Assembly (NCBI GenBank): GCA_037447655.1
Contig: JBBHKE010002344.1
Span: 6,056-50,947 of the forward strand
From: Zygnema cylindricum
Lineage: Eukaryota > Streptophyta > Zygnematophyceae > Zygnematales > Zygnemataceae
DNA length: 44,892 nucleotides
Direction: 5' to 3'
Shown here: positions 12,221 to 20,830 of the stretch, in pieces
Layout: each line of letters begins with the position of its first letter
Position numbering within the stretch: the first letter of the stretch is position 1
Translations under genes and position numbers: made by a program
The notes under the pieces: model-generated
What the model was told of the DNA's origin: nothing
What the model saw: the letters and a program-made list of their open reading frames with translations, nothing else
Databases searched by the model: none

Positions 12221-15200
12221 CCTTCAGTCTCCAAAATCACGGACAACATACCTTCAAGCTCCACAGTTGTTGGCCATGCAAGCAACTCTAAAGCTCGAGG
12301 GGGGGAGAGAGACAAGGAGGGAAAAATTCACATTCACCAAATTCCCAGGAACTTCCTCAGTGGGGGGGAGCAATGGCACACTGGAACCAAGAGTTTCCCT
12401 AGTGGGGGGGGGCGGAGTCTTAGAACAGGACAGCTTAGAGGAAGTTGTCACCAGCAGCGTTTTAACAGCGAAACAAGGGACCAACCCACAGGAAGAGTTG
12501 ACCTTCGACATCTCTCTCTTGGGTAGACCACCGGAAGCATTGGCGGCAGTGGAACCCGGGAAGATGGACTGGACTCTATGTGAACAGCTAGATCCACAGC
12601 AGAAGGCCCGGCTCTCCAAGCTGTTAGAAGAGAACGGGCAGGTGTTCGCCTGGTCTAACACCGATGTAGGGATCTATAAAGGGACTCCTTTTCGGATTGA
12701 CTTGATCGACGAGACGGCTACTGTTTGGCAGAAACACTACCCTCTTAGTTTCAACGAGAAGGAGTTCATCACTTCAAAGGTGTAGACTTTGGTGGAAGCT
12801 GTGCTGGTTCAGGAGAGTACAAGACTACATGGGTTTGCCTCACCAACCATGATCCCGCCAATGAAAGACTCCTCCGGAAAAACTGTAGATTTCTAGATGT
12901 GTGGGGAATATCGGATGCTCAACGCGGCAACTGTCTCCGACCGTTATCCTATGCCTACCCTGGAAGAGATCTTCGACTCTCTTGCTAGGGCCACCATTTA
13001 CTCCACTTTGGATATGAAAAATGGATTCCACCTGATTGCAATGGAGCCGAAACACCGAGAGAGGACTGCTTTTTGGGCCGGATCCAGGCTATATGAATGG
13101 CTGTACATGCCATTTGGCCTCAAGAATGCACCGGCCAAATTCCAACGGGCCATGGACGAGGCTCTCCAGGGAATTGATTTCGCACGGTGTTATATCGACG
13201 ATGTTATCATTTTCTCCAAGACATTCGAAGAACACTTAGAGCACATACAGATCGTTCTCCGGGCACTCCAAGCAGCGGGCTTGAAGTGTCACCCGGAGAA
13301 GGGCATCTTTGGGGTGCAGAAAATTATTTATCTGGGTCATGAGGTGACTCCCAGGACTGTGGTTCCCCACATGGTTAAGGTGGAAGCCCTAGATGCTCTT
13401 CCACCCCCGCAGGACATTTCTGCTCTTCGTACTTTCCTGGGCCTTGCTAACTATTACCGGGGGTTTATTCCTGAATTCAGTAGCCATGCTCAGCCATTGA
13501 ACCAATTGTTGCGAAAGGACCAGAAGTGGCAGTGGAAGGAAGAACAGCAGATAGCGTTCCAATTCCTGAAAGATTCCCTCAAACAGCATCTTGTGCTCGC
13601 GATGCCCGATCACCAGCTGCCTTTTCTCCTTTATACAGATTGGAGCAGGTTCGGATTGGGAGCAGTTTTGGCTCAATTGGACGATGCAGGGGCTGAGTAT
13701 GTAGTGGCCTACACAAGCCCGAGTAATAACAGAGCCGAGAGGAATTACACCAGTTACCATGGGGAATTACTCGCCGCGGTTTGGGCCATCCAGCACTTCC
13801 GGCCTTACCTCTATGGAGTACACTTCACCCTTATAACGGATCACCGGCCTCTCAAATGGATCATGGAGAACAGTAAGTTGACTGGAAAGCTAGCCAGATG
13901 GGTTCTCATCTTGCAGGAATATAATTTCAGCATCATCCATAGAGACGGGGAGATTCATGGGAATGCCGACAGACTTAGCAGGAATCCGGACCCTTCCACC
14001 AAAGACTCTACTGGGGCGCGACATGACGAAGACCTTGAGCTCAGCCTGGGACTTATCCGAGCTTCCTCTGCTTTTATTTGGCTGCCTCGGGCCGAAGGAG
14101 GACTGTCAACTTTTGCTCCAGATGTAGAGGGGCAGGCCCCCATTGGAGCCGGCCGGAAAGATATATGGAATGACAGCGATTCCCTCCAATCTATCCAGAA
14201 GAGCTCTCCTCTATCCCACCTTGCTGGAAGTCACTTGTCCCGTGTTTAGAACCGAATGGCGGCTTATGAATGGGACCAAGGCATCCTTCTCTGGAAATGG
14301 GCCGATGGGACAAGGAAAGTGGTTCCCCCTCCGGCAGATCGAGAAACGCTCATTGTTCGGCTTCACCAGCAATGCGGGCACTTCGGACAAAAACGAACCA
14401 CCTCGCTAGTCACAGGGCCGTATTGGTGGCATGGGTTGCGGGCCCAGTTCAATCGTGTGGTGCAGACGTGCCCTTCCTGTGACCGAGTAAAAGCAGCTTT
14501 TGACAAAAAGGGTAGGATTGAGCTTCACTCCCTCCCCATCTGGGGGATGTTTTACAGATGGTCACTGGATCTGCTAGGACCACTTCCTACTAGCCGGAGG
14601 GGGAATCGTTTTGTTCTGGTCATGATTGAACACTTCTCTAAGTAGATTGAATTGGTGGTTCTTCCCCGAAAGGAGTCCAAAGCAATCACGGACTCATTCT
14701 TGCAGAGAGTATTGTCTCAATTTGGAGCACCGGCCGAAGTTCTAACGGATCAAGGGTCCGAGTTTGCCGGAGAATTTTCTAACCTTTTGGAGAAGTGCCT
14801 CATTGACCACCGGTTAACCAGCAGAGACCACCCCCAAGCCGACGGCTTGGTCGAGAGGTGCGTACAGACAGTGAAGCGGTCACTACGGAAATATGCGGTT
14901 GAAGAGGATTTGGGGGAGTGGGACACACGGGTGCCTTAGATTGCTATGGGGTACAGGTTCAACAGGCAGGCATCTCTCCTCTCCCATAGCCCTTACTTCA
15001 TTCTCTTCGGCCGACATGCCATCCTACCAGGGGCTGCGTCGGCTCAGGCGGTTGTTCTTCCGGAGATGGACAATCGGGGTACTGTAGAGAAATTGATTGC
15101 CCACCGGGCAACGGTATTTCAGCGGGAAATACCTATGGCCATGGGCAATTTAAAGGCTGCTCAGCACAGAGATCAACTCTGGTATTCCCAAAGACGGAGC

Positions 15201-15461
15201 GACAATTATGTCCCCCGGCAACGTGGATTTGTGCCCGGGGATTTTGTGCATCGCATGCAACAGAAAAAGGATACTTTGGACATTTCGGCCGGACGGGTGA
15301 TTCTGAAAGTTGTGGAGGTCTCAAACAAAAGGGTTCTTACCTTGGAAGGGAAGGATGGCCGCAAAATTAAAGAAAATCAGATCAATGTGGCCCCTTGCCA
15401 TCTGCAAGGGTTAGAGGATGAACCCACTTTCCACCTCAGTTATTTTGCAGACCCTCCAGCG

Positions 15462-15604
15462 TGTTCCTCTGCCTGCCATGTGTCCTCTGTACCCTACCTC
15501 CTGTTGGTGTGTGAACGCTGTCACCAGCGGGGCATGACTGCTGCCTACCTCTGAATTGGGAGCCCCGCTCTCAACCCGCAAATCCGTGGTTCTGAAGGGA
15601 TTGC
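15462..15604 (+). pseudogene. C-terminal PHD-finger segment of element A pol (frameshifted)
   Basis: The ligands CSSAC and CERCHQ are visible, then a 1-nt deletion near 15528 shifts the frame. In the shifted frame the rest of a PHD-like finger continues, but a TGT codon has become TGA, so one zinc-ligand Cys is lost. The intact counterpart is in element E (43478-43621). PHD fingers typically read histone H3 tails. A role in integration targeting, like the chromodomain of chromoviruses, is an inference. Confidence 0.7.
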
Positions 15605-15650
15605 GAGTTTGGCGGCTAACCTGTCTAATCCTCTTAGTCACGTGGGACTA

Positions 15651-15671
15651 AGAGGGGGGGGGGGGGGGAAT
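15651..15671 (+). promoter_or_regulatory. Polypurine tract of element A
   Basis: AGA followed by 15 G, then AAT, lies between the pol stop and B1. Element E has the same layout (43430-43417), and the more distant F has GGGGGGAATC at the same position. This matches the plus-strand primer expected just upstream of U3. Confidence 0.7.
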
Positions 15672-15876
15672 CTAGGGGGGGGTACAGGGCACCTTTCTTT
15701 TCCACTCCATTCCTCCTTACTATCTATGCATATCCCCAGAGGGGGGGGTAATGAACAGAGATGGGCATTATCATGGATCCAAGGGAGCATCAGCATTTGG
15801 GGTGGATTGCAGGTTTCTCATGCACACCTCCTTGGACATATAACCTGGACCTCTCGGTTACCAGGCACGCTCAACA
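15672..15876 (+). repeat. B1 segment of element A
   Basis: 205 bp, repeated at 17064-17268 (B2) and at 43215-43416 on the minus strand (element E). It begins just after the polypurine tract (CTAGGG..) and ends GCTCAACA. ATATAA at 15838-15843 lies about 36 bp upstream of the A2 start and could be a second promoter. Two bases, GC (15877-15878), separate it from A2. Confidence 0.85.
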
Positions 15877-15878
15877 GC

Positions 15879-17062
15879 TGTCAAGCGCGTGTGCATCTTC
15901 GGCACATTTGCACTCCCAAGTGTTCCGGGGCTTCATTCCACTTTGTACGGACTCTAGGGTACGGAGAAGGAAGAGGACAATCAGCCAGATCAGATCTTTC
16001 TATTTTCATCCTGGAACACTACGCAATTTAGTTCACCTTAAACGGAGGTCGAACTGAGGAGTTAGTCCGGTACAAAGTGTTTGATCCATTATAGTGTGTG
16101 TTCTATGTAGCTCTAGTAGAGGGATACCTTAGAGAACGACACGTAACATTTGGGATTATCCCGTAGATCTTACTGTTAGCTGTCAGTATGATGTTAGTTC
16201 AGGCCCAACCACCGGGCAAAGCATTTATGACGTTGGGACAAAGTTAGGCGGTTTCACGTCGAGTCAGAACTTTGTTTCATTTTGTGTGTGATAGAAGGAC
16301 CCTCGGCCGCTAATCCAGGCGGGACCAGTCGTCTAATTTTTAGCCCTGAGTGTAGTACAGTCTGTTTTGTCTTATGTCAGTACGATAACAATTGCTGGCC
16401 GCTGATTGGCTTGTCACATTGCTTTGACTTTGGAACTTGCAGTAGGACAAACTCTGGTTGTATAAGGCACTTGGGGCCGAAGGAGACAGGTTGCTTTTTC
16501 AGTACTGTCTCCTGAGAAAACCCCTTGAGAATTAAATCAATCTTTCTGTTGGAGAACGGTTGCATTGTGTCGTTGACTCTATTGCCATCTTTGTTTTGGA
16601 TTGTCTTTTGTGGAGATCGTAGCACGGGTGGGTAGTTGGCACTATCTCTTCTTTGGGCGGTTTGGACTTTCGCTGTTTGAAACTAAAAAGAGTCTTGTCA
16701 GAACTTTGCGGTGGAACAGGGAGGGTTGAGGGAGACTCATACCTCACTTCGGGGCCATTGGGAGAGGTTTTCTTCTGCTGAGTTTGGTCATCGTTGCACT
16801 CCGCGGTATGTGAATTCGCTTCACCATTATCATTCATTTCTATCTTTAATTCCATTCTCTAGGGCAAGGTGATATTGTTTAATCTGAAAAGCCGATATTT
16901 GTTATTTCTATATTTCTGCATGGGAGTTATTTGCACACTCTTGTGGTCATCTTTGGGTTTGTCCAGAGTTTTGCGGAAAGGATCGGACGACTCTCATTTC
17001 CTTCCTATTCTTTGGAGAGTAGCTGGGAGTGTGGCATTTCGTGGGCTTCCAGAGGAGTAGCA
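15879..17062 (+). repeat. A2 segment of element A
   Basis: The 1184-bp copy of A1 runs from TGTCAAGC to GTAGCA. It sits between B1 and B2. At its right end, where A1 would continue into the primer site, the sequence goes directly into B2. Confidence 0.85.
16461..16512 (+). promoter_or_regulatory. TATA box plus primer hairpin in A2
   Basis: TATAAG (16461-16466) is followed 27 bp later by GCTTTTTCAGTACTG (16493-16507), the exact complement of the primer site at 6004-6018. The segment is also a hairpin: GGAGACAG (16482-16489) pairs with CTGTCTCC (16505-16512). If transcription starts about 30 bp after the TATA box, the RNA 5' end would be the primer itself, as in the fission-yeast element Tf1. 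Confidence 0.55.
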
Positions 17063-17063
17063 C

Positions 17064-17268
17064 CTAGGTGGGGGTACAGGGCACCTTTCTTTTCCACTCC
17101 ATTCCTCCTTACTATCTATGCATATCCCTAGGGGGGGGGGTAATGAACAGAGATGGGCATTATCACGGATCCAAGGGAGCATCTGCATTTGGGGTGGATT
17201 GCAGGTTTCTCATGCACACCTCCTTGGACATATAACCTGGACCTCCCGGTTACCAGGCACGCTCGACA
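17064..17268 (+). repeat. B2 segment, 3' terminus of element A
   Basis: The copy of B1 starts CTAGGTGGGGG directly after A2 and ends GCTCGACA. Sequence beyond 17268 no longer matches any element end and begins with the duplicated AATT. Confidence 0.85.
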
Positions 17269-17272
17269 AATT
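17269..17272. repeat. Target-site duplication AATT (partner at 4821-4824)
   Basis: AATT abuts the GACA end of B2 here and the TGTC start of A1 at 4821-4824. It is only 4 bp, so on its own it is weak. It is convincing because both homology boundaries fall exactly at it. Confidence 0.7.
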
Positions 17273-17380
17273 AATATAAAAAGCAAATATAAAAAGTTTT
17301 GCCGGAGCAGGCCGCTCGATCCTTTGATAAGGACAGTGGGTTTTGAGGGAGCATTTGTTAAGACTTCCAGTTGTACAACA

Positions 17381-17396
17381 CAGTACTGAAAAAGCC
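17381..17396 (+). promoter_or_regulatory. Primer-binding site of element B
   Basis: The 16 bases CAGTACTGAAAAAGCC are identical to those of element A and stand directly after a repeat ending in CA. The rest of B is much more diverged, so this site has been kept. Confidence 0.6.
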
Positions 17397-17508
17397 GTGT
17401 CTCCTTGGACTAGAGTGAATAGGAGCTTTGAGTTGGAATATCACTTTGCGGAATGGAGTTAGGGTTCTTATTTTAGATTTCTTTCATCTTTCTCGCTACC
17501 ATCATCCG

Positions 17509-17916
17509 ATGGGGGGGAGGAGAGCCTCAAATAGGGGAACCTCAGGAATCTTGTCTGAAAAAAAAGGTAGTCCAGAGGGTTTTGCACAGGGGGGAGATTC
17601 TCACATGCTAAAGGAATCGGTCCAAAGGGCCTCCATGTTTGATTCTCCATTGAAGGAATCTACCGATGAAAAGGTTCCTCCACCTCCACCCGTCCTCACA
17701 CGTGAGCAATTCCCATCTTTTGCCGAGGCTGCACGGGCCGAAGCCGAGGAGAAGATGAAAGTGACTCCCACTTCCCGACAAAAGAGGTTGGCTCATCGGA
17801 AGCCAGTTCCTCGCCATCCTCTCGAGGTTGGATTCCATACTAGATCGAAAATTCCCAAGGCCGAAATTCCGATGGACCCCGGGGTGTTGGCACATCCTTG
17901 TCGTCCTGGCCGATAA
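17509..17916 (+). pseudogene. gag: Element B gag, N-terminal fragment
   Basis: Starts MGGRRASNRG and aligns with the A gag N-terminus: PPPPPVLTREQFPSFAEAA matches PPPPPVFSLENFPTLSEAA, and LAHRKPVPRHPLEV matches LAHKEAVPGHPPEV. It closes at a TAA at 17914, where A continues. Function is as for A gag. This N-terminal region has no domain I can name; it is low-complexity and proline-rich. Confidence 0.65.
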
Positions 17917-18176
17917 AAACTCCTTGTTCTTCACGACCTCCATGAGTTAAAGGTGAAAAAATAATTGGTGCAAAGAGGGGCCTGGGCCTATCGAGCTTGG
18001 GTGGTTGGACCGGTGGGAGAGAGTGGTTCTTCCCAGTCATTCCATGAAATGACCGGCCCACGAGGGCTCTAGCTCCTCGCCCTCTGCAATCTTTCTCCCA
18101 GGACACCTCTACCAACAGGCAATCTTAGGGACGCACCACTTCTCGGTCTCGTCAAGGAGAAGAAATTAGCAGGAGG

Positions 18177-18404
18177 TGTTGATTTCCTAGAAATCCGGGA
18201 TTCGGCATGTCCCACACTTAGGAAAATTGAGCCGGCCTAGGTTCGAACCTGGGACCTTTCACTTCAGCTGCAAACGCACTACCATTTTGCCACTAGCTCG
18301 ATGTTGAAACTGGCAGGTCCGTACCCATTTGTTACGGGCGGCTCGAGTATGGATTTTTCCATATTCTACCCCGTATTGGACCGGCTTCACGTGCCAATCC
18401 AACA
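18177..18404 (-). repeat. TRIM LTR (downstream LTR on the minus strand)
   Basis: 228 bp from TGTTGATTTCC to AATCCAACA. It differs from its partner at about 14 positions by eye. The tRNA-like block lies at 18229-18299. Confidence 0.9.
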
Positions 18405-18449
18405 CCCCCCCTCACGGGAAAGCCAGTCAAACCATCCACAATCCCGTTG

Positions 18450-18461
18450 GCTCTGATACCA
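18450..18461 (-). promoter_or_regulatory. TRIM primer-binding site (initiator-Met tRNA)
   Basis: TGGTATCAGAGC on the minus strand, immediately next to the LTR end. It is complementary to the 3' end of plant initiator methionine tRNA. Confidence 0.9.
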
Positions 18462-18689
18462 TGTTGATTTCCTAGAAATCCGGGATTCGGCATGTCCCAC
18501 ACTTGGGAAAATTGAGCCGGCCTGGTTTCGAACCTGGGACCTTTCACTTCAGCTACGAACGCACTACCACTGTGCCACCTGCTCGATGTTGAAACTGGCG
18601 GGTCCGTACCCATTTGTTACGGGCGTCTCGAGTATCGATATTTCCATATTCTACCCCGTATTGGATCGGCTTCACGTGCCAATCCAACA
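18462..18689 (-). repeat. TRIM LTR (upstream LTR on the minus strand)
   Basis: 228 bp with the same termini as its partner. The tRNA-like block lies at 18514-18584. Confidence 0.9.
18514..18584 (-). promoter_or_regulatory. tRNA-like block with Pol III box A and box B inside the TRIM LTR
   Basis: Read on the minus strand: acceptor-like GAGCAGG/CCGGCTC (6 of 7 pairs), D stem GCAC/GTGC with loop AGTGGTA, anticodon arm TTCGT-AGCTGAA-GTGAA, and T arm CCAGG-TTCGAAA-CCAGG (4 of 5 pairs). TGGCACAGTGG fits box A and GGTTCGAAACC fits box B. The loop has G rather than T at position 33, so it is probably not a working tRNA. The partner LTR has the same block at 18229-18299 with GGTTCGAACC as box B. Confidence 0.75.
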
Positions 18690-19483
18690 GGAGGGAATCC
18701 CAAGTCCGGCCCACGAGGGCTCCAGCTCCCCGCCCTCTGCAATCTTTCTCCTAGGACACCACTACCAGCAGGCAGTCCCGGGGACGCACCACTTCTCGGT
18801 CTTGTCAAGGAGAAGAAATTAGCTGGAGGGAATCGCAATATCCTTGGAAAGGGAAGAGGTTCACCCATCGTGATAGCAAGGGGAGATTCGCTTCTATTCC
18901 GAACAAGGAAACATCTCCACCTCCTGTGTTAGCCTTAACCAGGGGACCTTTGCCAAGAGCACCTCCAACTTACCCTTTCGGAGGGATCTGGCGATCAAAA
19001 TTAAGAGATCCAAAGGTTTCGGTTATAGACATGGAGAAACCCTCTCCTAGAGCCCCGTCAATTAGCCCTTCTGGAGGGCTGTAGAGGCTTGAGCCTACAA
19101 ATCCATAAGTACCACATGTAGATAAGGGAGATCTAACAGGGGTACTGAGCAATGCTTAAGAATTCGTTAACAAGCTGAAATCTCAAGGTGGGGCTACGAC
19201 GGGGCCGGATGTGTCACCATAGATTCGAAGGCTTTAGAGGAGGAAAGGAAGAAAGTATGGGAATAAGAATTATGTTTGATACAATATGCAAGGCTTAGGT
19301 CCGGAGGGCTTGTTAGTCGGCACGTTTCCACTTCGCCCATAATAAATCCTTATTTCGAAGAGCCGATTAGGGAAACTGTTGCTTCCTCCATAAATCAGCC
19401 CAAAAAAGACTCCATCGAGAAATCGACAAGAACTTCTTGTTCAGCGAGAAATAAAGGGGATTGCAAAAACTAATGGAAAGGGT

Positions 19484-19867
19484 TTGGGTGCAGATCAACC
19501 TTCTCTATTTGCTTTCGTATCTCAAGAACTTCCCATTTTTATATCGGTGGAGATCTCCTATGCCATGGAGGCTTTGGTGGAATTGCGACCGAACGAAAGG
19601 TTTCACATTCTTTTGAGAGAGCCCACTCCGCCTTCGTCACCGCCCACAAAATATCCCAATCCTCCCTCTTCTCCTCATCCAATTCCTTTCTCTCAGTCTG
19701 CGGGACATATAACAGACCCCCAAAATATTCCCGCAACTCTCACGAAGCTGGTGGCTGGACCCTCTATAACCTCCACCCAGCCTGGAACCACTATCCTTGC
19801 CTATTCTCCACCTCACCCTTGTTCTCCATCTTCCAGTTCTGAACGTCCTCCTACATCTCTATCATGA
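19484..19867 (+). pseudogene. gag: Element B gag, second fragment
   Basis: Codes LGADQPSLF ... MEALVELRPNERFHILL ... PPSSPPTKYP ... AYSPPHPCSPSSSSE, matching A gag around 7400-7720 (VEAVVQLQPGQRIHISL, AYSPPHRRSPGSSEG). Between this and the first fragment the frame is destroyed by the TRIM, a tandem duplication and several stops. Downstream homology fades out by 20095. Confidence 0.6.
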
Positions 19868-20095
19868 CGTACTGATAAAGGACATACCCAGTATCCCAAG
19901 CAAGGACTTTCGCCTTCTCTTTGTCTTCTTCTTCCCGGGGTACTCCTCCAAACAACCCAATCTACTAATTCCACCAGACACAATAAGTTGTTGGACCCGG
20001 AAGCCCTCCACACCTATGTGAACCGAGACAATACCCGTTGTGGATACATACCCTCCAACTATATTTTCGGCAACAAGCAATTCTTCAGTGGGGGG

Positions 20096-20504
20096 AGGGA
20101 TTGACAGCTTCCCAAGCTGCTTTTATCGGAGAAGTAGGCGGTATCTGCTCGAAAAGGGAAGAAATAAGGTCATGGAAAGCGTTTGCCCCAAGCTTGGACA
20201 GTTTTTGCCCCAAGCTTGGAAAGCGTGTGTAACTTAGGATGTTCGCCAAGGTTTATCACCACGGCTGGTTATTCCGTTATAAAAGTTGCACATCCACGAT
20301 TTGTTCACCCTTTGGGATCCCTACAACCGTGCTTCGGACCGGTTGAGCACGTCAATAGCTACCTAACGAGCTATCACAAGCCGAAATCCTGGAAGAGACG
20401 GCCGAAATACACCATTATGAAATTTCCGGTATTGAAAAAAATTGGTGAAATTTTGGCTAAGTGTCCTATCTTTATTTTACCCTGTCAATTTGCGCCGTCA
20501 ATAA
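20096..20504. other. Unassigned stretch between element B and the rDNA fragment
   Basis: No domain or repeat recognised. A 20-bp phrase (TTTGCCCCAAGCTTGGA) is tandemly repeated near 20183-20221. The open frame across 20183-20515 has no recognisable similarity. Confidence 0.5.
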
Positions 20505-20669
20505 CAAGTCTGTGATGCCCTTAGATGTTATGGGCCGCACGCTCGCTACACTGATGAATTCAAAGAGCTTATAACCTGGATCGAAAGGTCTGGGAAATCT
20601 TTGAAATTTCATTGTGATGGGGATAGATTATTGCAATTATTAATCTTCAACGAGGAATACCGCGTTGAT

Positions 20670-20709
<40 letters not shown>

Positions 20710-20789
20710 GGATTGAATGATCCGGTGAAGTTTTCGGATTTTGGCGACGCTAGCGGTTCGCCGTCGGTGACGCTGAGAGAAGTTCATTA

Positions 20790-20828
<39 letters not shown>
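20505..20828 (+). rRNA. 3' end of 18S rRNA (partial, deleted copy)
   Basis: Diagnostic words in the right order: TCTGTGATGCCCTTAGATG, ATCTTTGAAATTTCAT, GTGATGGGGATAGAT, TTTGTACACACCGCCCGTC, AACCTTATCATTTAGAGG and AGTCGTAACAAGGT. It is close to land-plant and streptophyte 18S. About 27 nt that normally follow GAGGAAT are missing at about 20659, and several universally conserved bases differ. The 5' three quarters are absent. It is a stray rDNA fragment, not a functional gene. Confidence 0.9.

Positions 20829-20830
<2 letters not shown>

Larger units (their letters stand above)
9567..15619 (+). pseudogene. pol: Element A pol polyprotein: protease, DNA methyltransferase, RT, RNase H, integrase, PHD
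   Basis: A single frame runs from 9567 to about 15528 without an indel. Domains in order: Q-rich leader; retropepsin with catalytic DTGA at 10590-10601 and ILLGMATW downstream; C5-cytosine methyltransferase (about 11250-12220); reverse transcriptase with CGEYRMLNA, FWAGSRLYEW and catalytic YIDD (13191-13202); RNase H starting LLYTDWSRFGLGAV (about 13630); integrase with an HHCC zinc site (GHFGQKRT ... CPSC) and DDE core (SLDLLGPL, VLTDQGSEF, GLVERCVQT); C-terminal PHD finger. Ten stops interrupt the frame: TGA 9600, TAA 9750 and TAG at 9813, 11049, 11832, 12783, 12894, 14247, 14643 and 14937. A 1-nt deletion near 15528 follows. Relatives D and E have Trp at the positions of the last two TAGs, and E has Gln at 14247. 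The ancestral stop is probably TAA at 15617-15619. Confidence 0.88.
4825..17268 (+). mobile_element. Element A: Ty3/gypsy-like retrotransposon with DNA methyltransferase and split direct repeats
   Basis: The unit starts TGTC (4825) and ends GACA (17268), a short inverted terminus. It is flanked by AATT on both sides (4821-4824 and 17269-17272). Order: A1 repeat, primer site, gag, pol (protease, C5-methyltransferase, RT, RNase H, integrase, PHD finger), polypurine tract, B1, 2 nt, A2, B2. A1 and A2 are about 1.18 kb each; B1 and B2 are 205 bp each. A conventional LTR element would read BA-internal-BA. Here the same segments read A-internal-B-A-B, and the target-site duplication brackets that permuted unit. 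The domains assign it to Ty3/gypsy. It is inactive: gag has frameshifts, pol has ten in-frame stops and the PHD finger is broken. E and D are relatives on the other strand. The main alternative is a normal element with a truncated 5' LTR abutting a second LTR by chance. Confidence 0.85.
18177..18689 (-). mobile_element. TRIM element with tRNA-like sequence in its LTRs
   Basis: Two 228-bp LTRs (18177-18404 and 18462-18689) begin TGTTG and end CAACA. They flank only 57 bp. On the minus strand the first 12 internal bases are TGGTATCAGAGC, the classic initiator-Met tRNA primer site of plant LTR elements. A G-run (18411-18405) precedes the downstream LTR as polypurine tract. GGAGG is duplicated at 18172-18176 and 18690-18694. 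It has no coding capacity and fits a terminal-repeat retrotransposon in miniature. Each LTR also contains a 71-nt tRNA-like block with Pol III box A and box B, comparable in principle to Cassandra, which carries 5S rRNA. Confidence 0.9.
18054..18830. repeat. Tandem duplication in B gag, split by the TRIM
   Basis: About 18054-18176 (CCGGCCCACGAGGGCT .. GAAATTAGCAGGAGG) recurs at about 18706-18830. The first copy ends exactly where the TRIM inserted. Both copies match one place in A gag, so the duplication arose within B. Confidence 0.75.
17273..20095 (+). mobile_element. Element B: gag-only relic related to A
   Basis: A remnant of a repeat end (about 17290-17380, ending CAACA) is followed by the conserved primer site and a gag region clearly related to A gag but strongly diverged. 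Homology to A stops near 20095, at the place equivalent to about A 8015, so capsid, nucleocapsid and pol are missing. Element A lies directly upstream with its target duplication, so A landed in the 5' repeat of B. The TRIM at 18177 interrupts gag. Confidence 0.7.

Noticed and set aside
9813-14939. Eight in-frame TAG codons in pol as a sign of a reassigned genetic code (TAG = Gln, as in some green algae)
   Set aside because: Relatives E and D have Trp at two of the TAG positions, and E has Gln at a third, so one reassigned meaning does not fit. Point nonsense mutations explain it better.
15672-15876. B segment as an independent short LTR or SINE inserted several times
   Set aside because: It always follows the pol polypurine tract or an A2 segment, and element F shows an unrelated B of the same size at the same place.
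18514-18584. A functional tRNA gene
   Set aside because: G at position 33, an imperfect T stem and location inside both TRIM LTRs indicate a tRNA-derived promoter, not a host tRNA.
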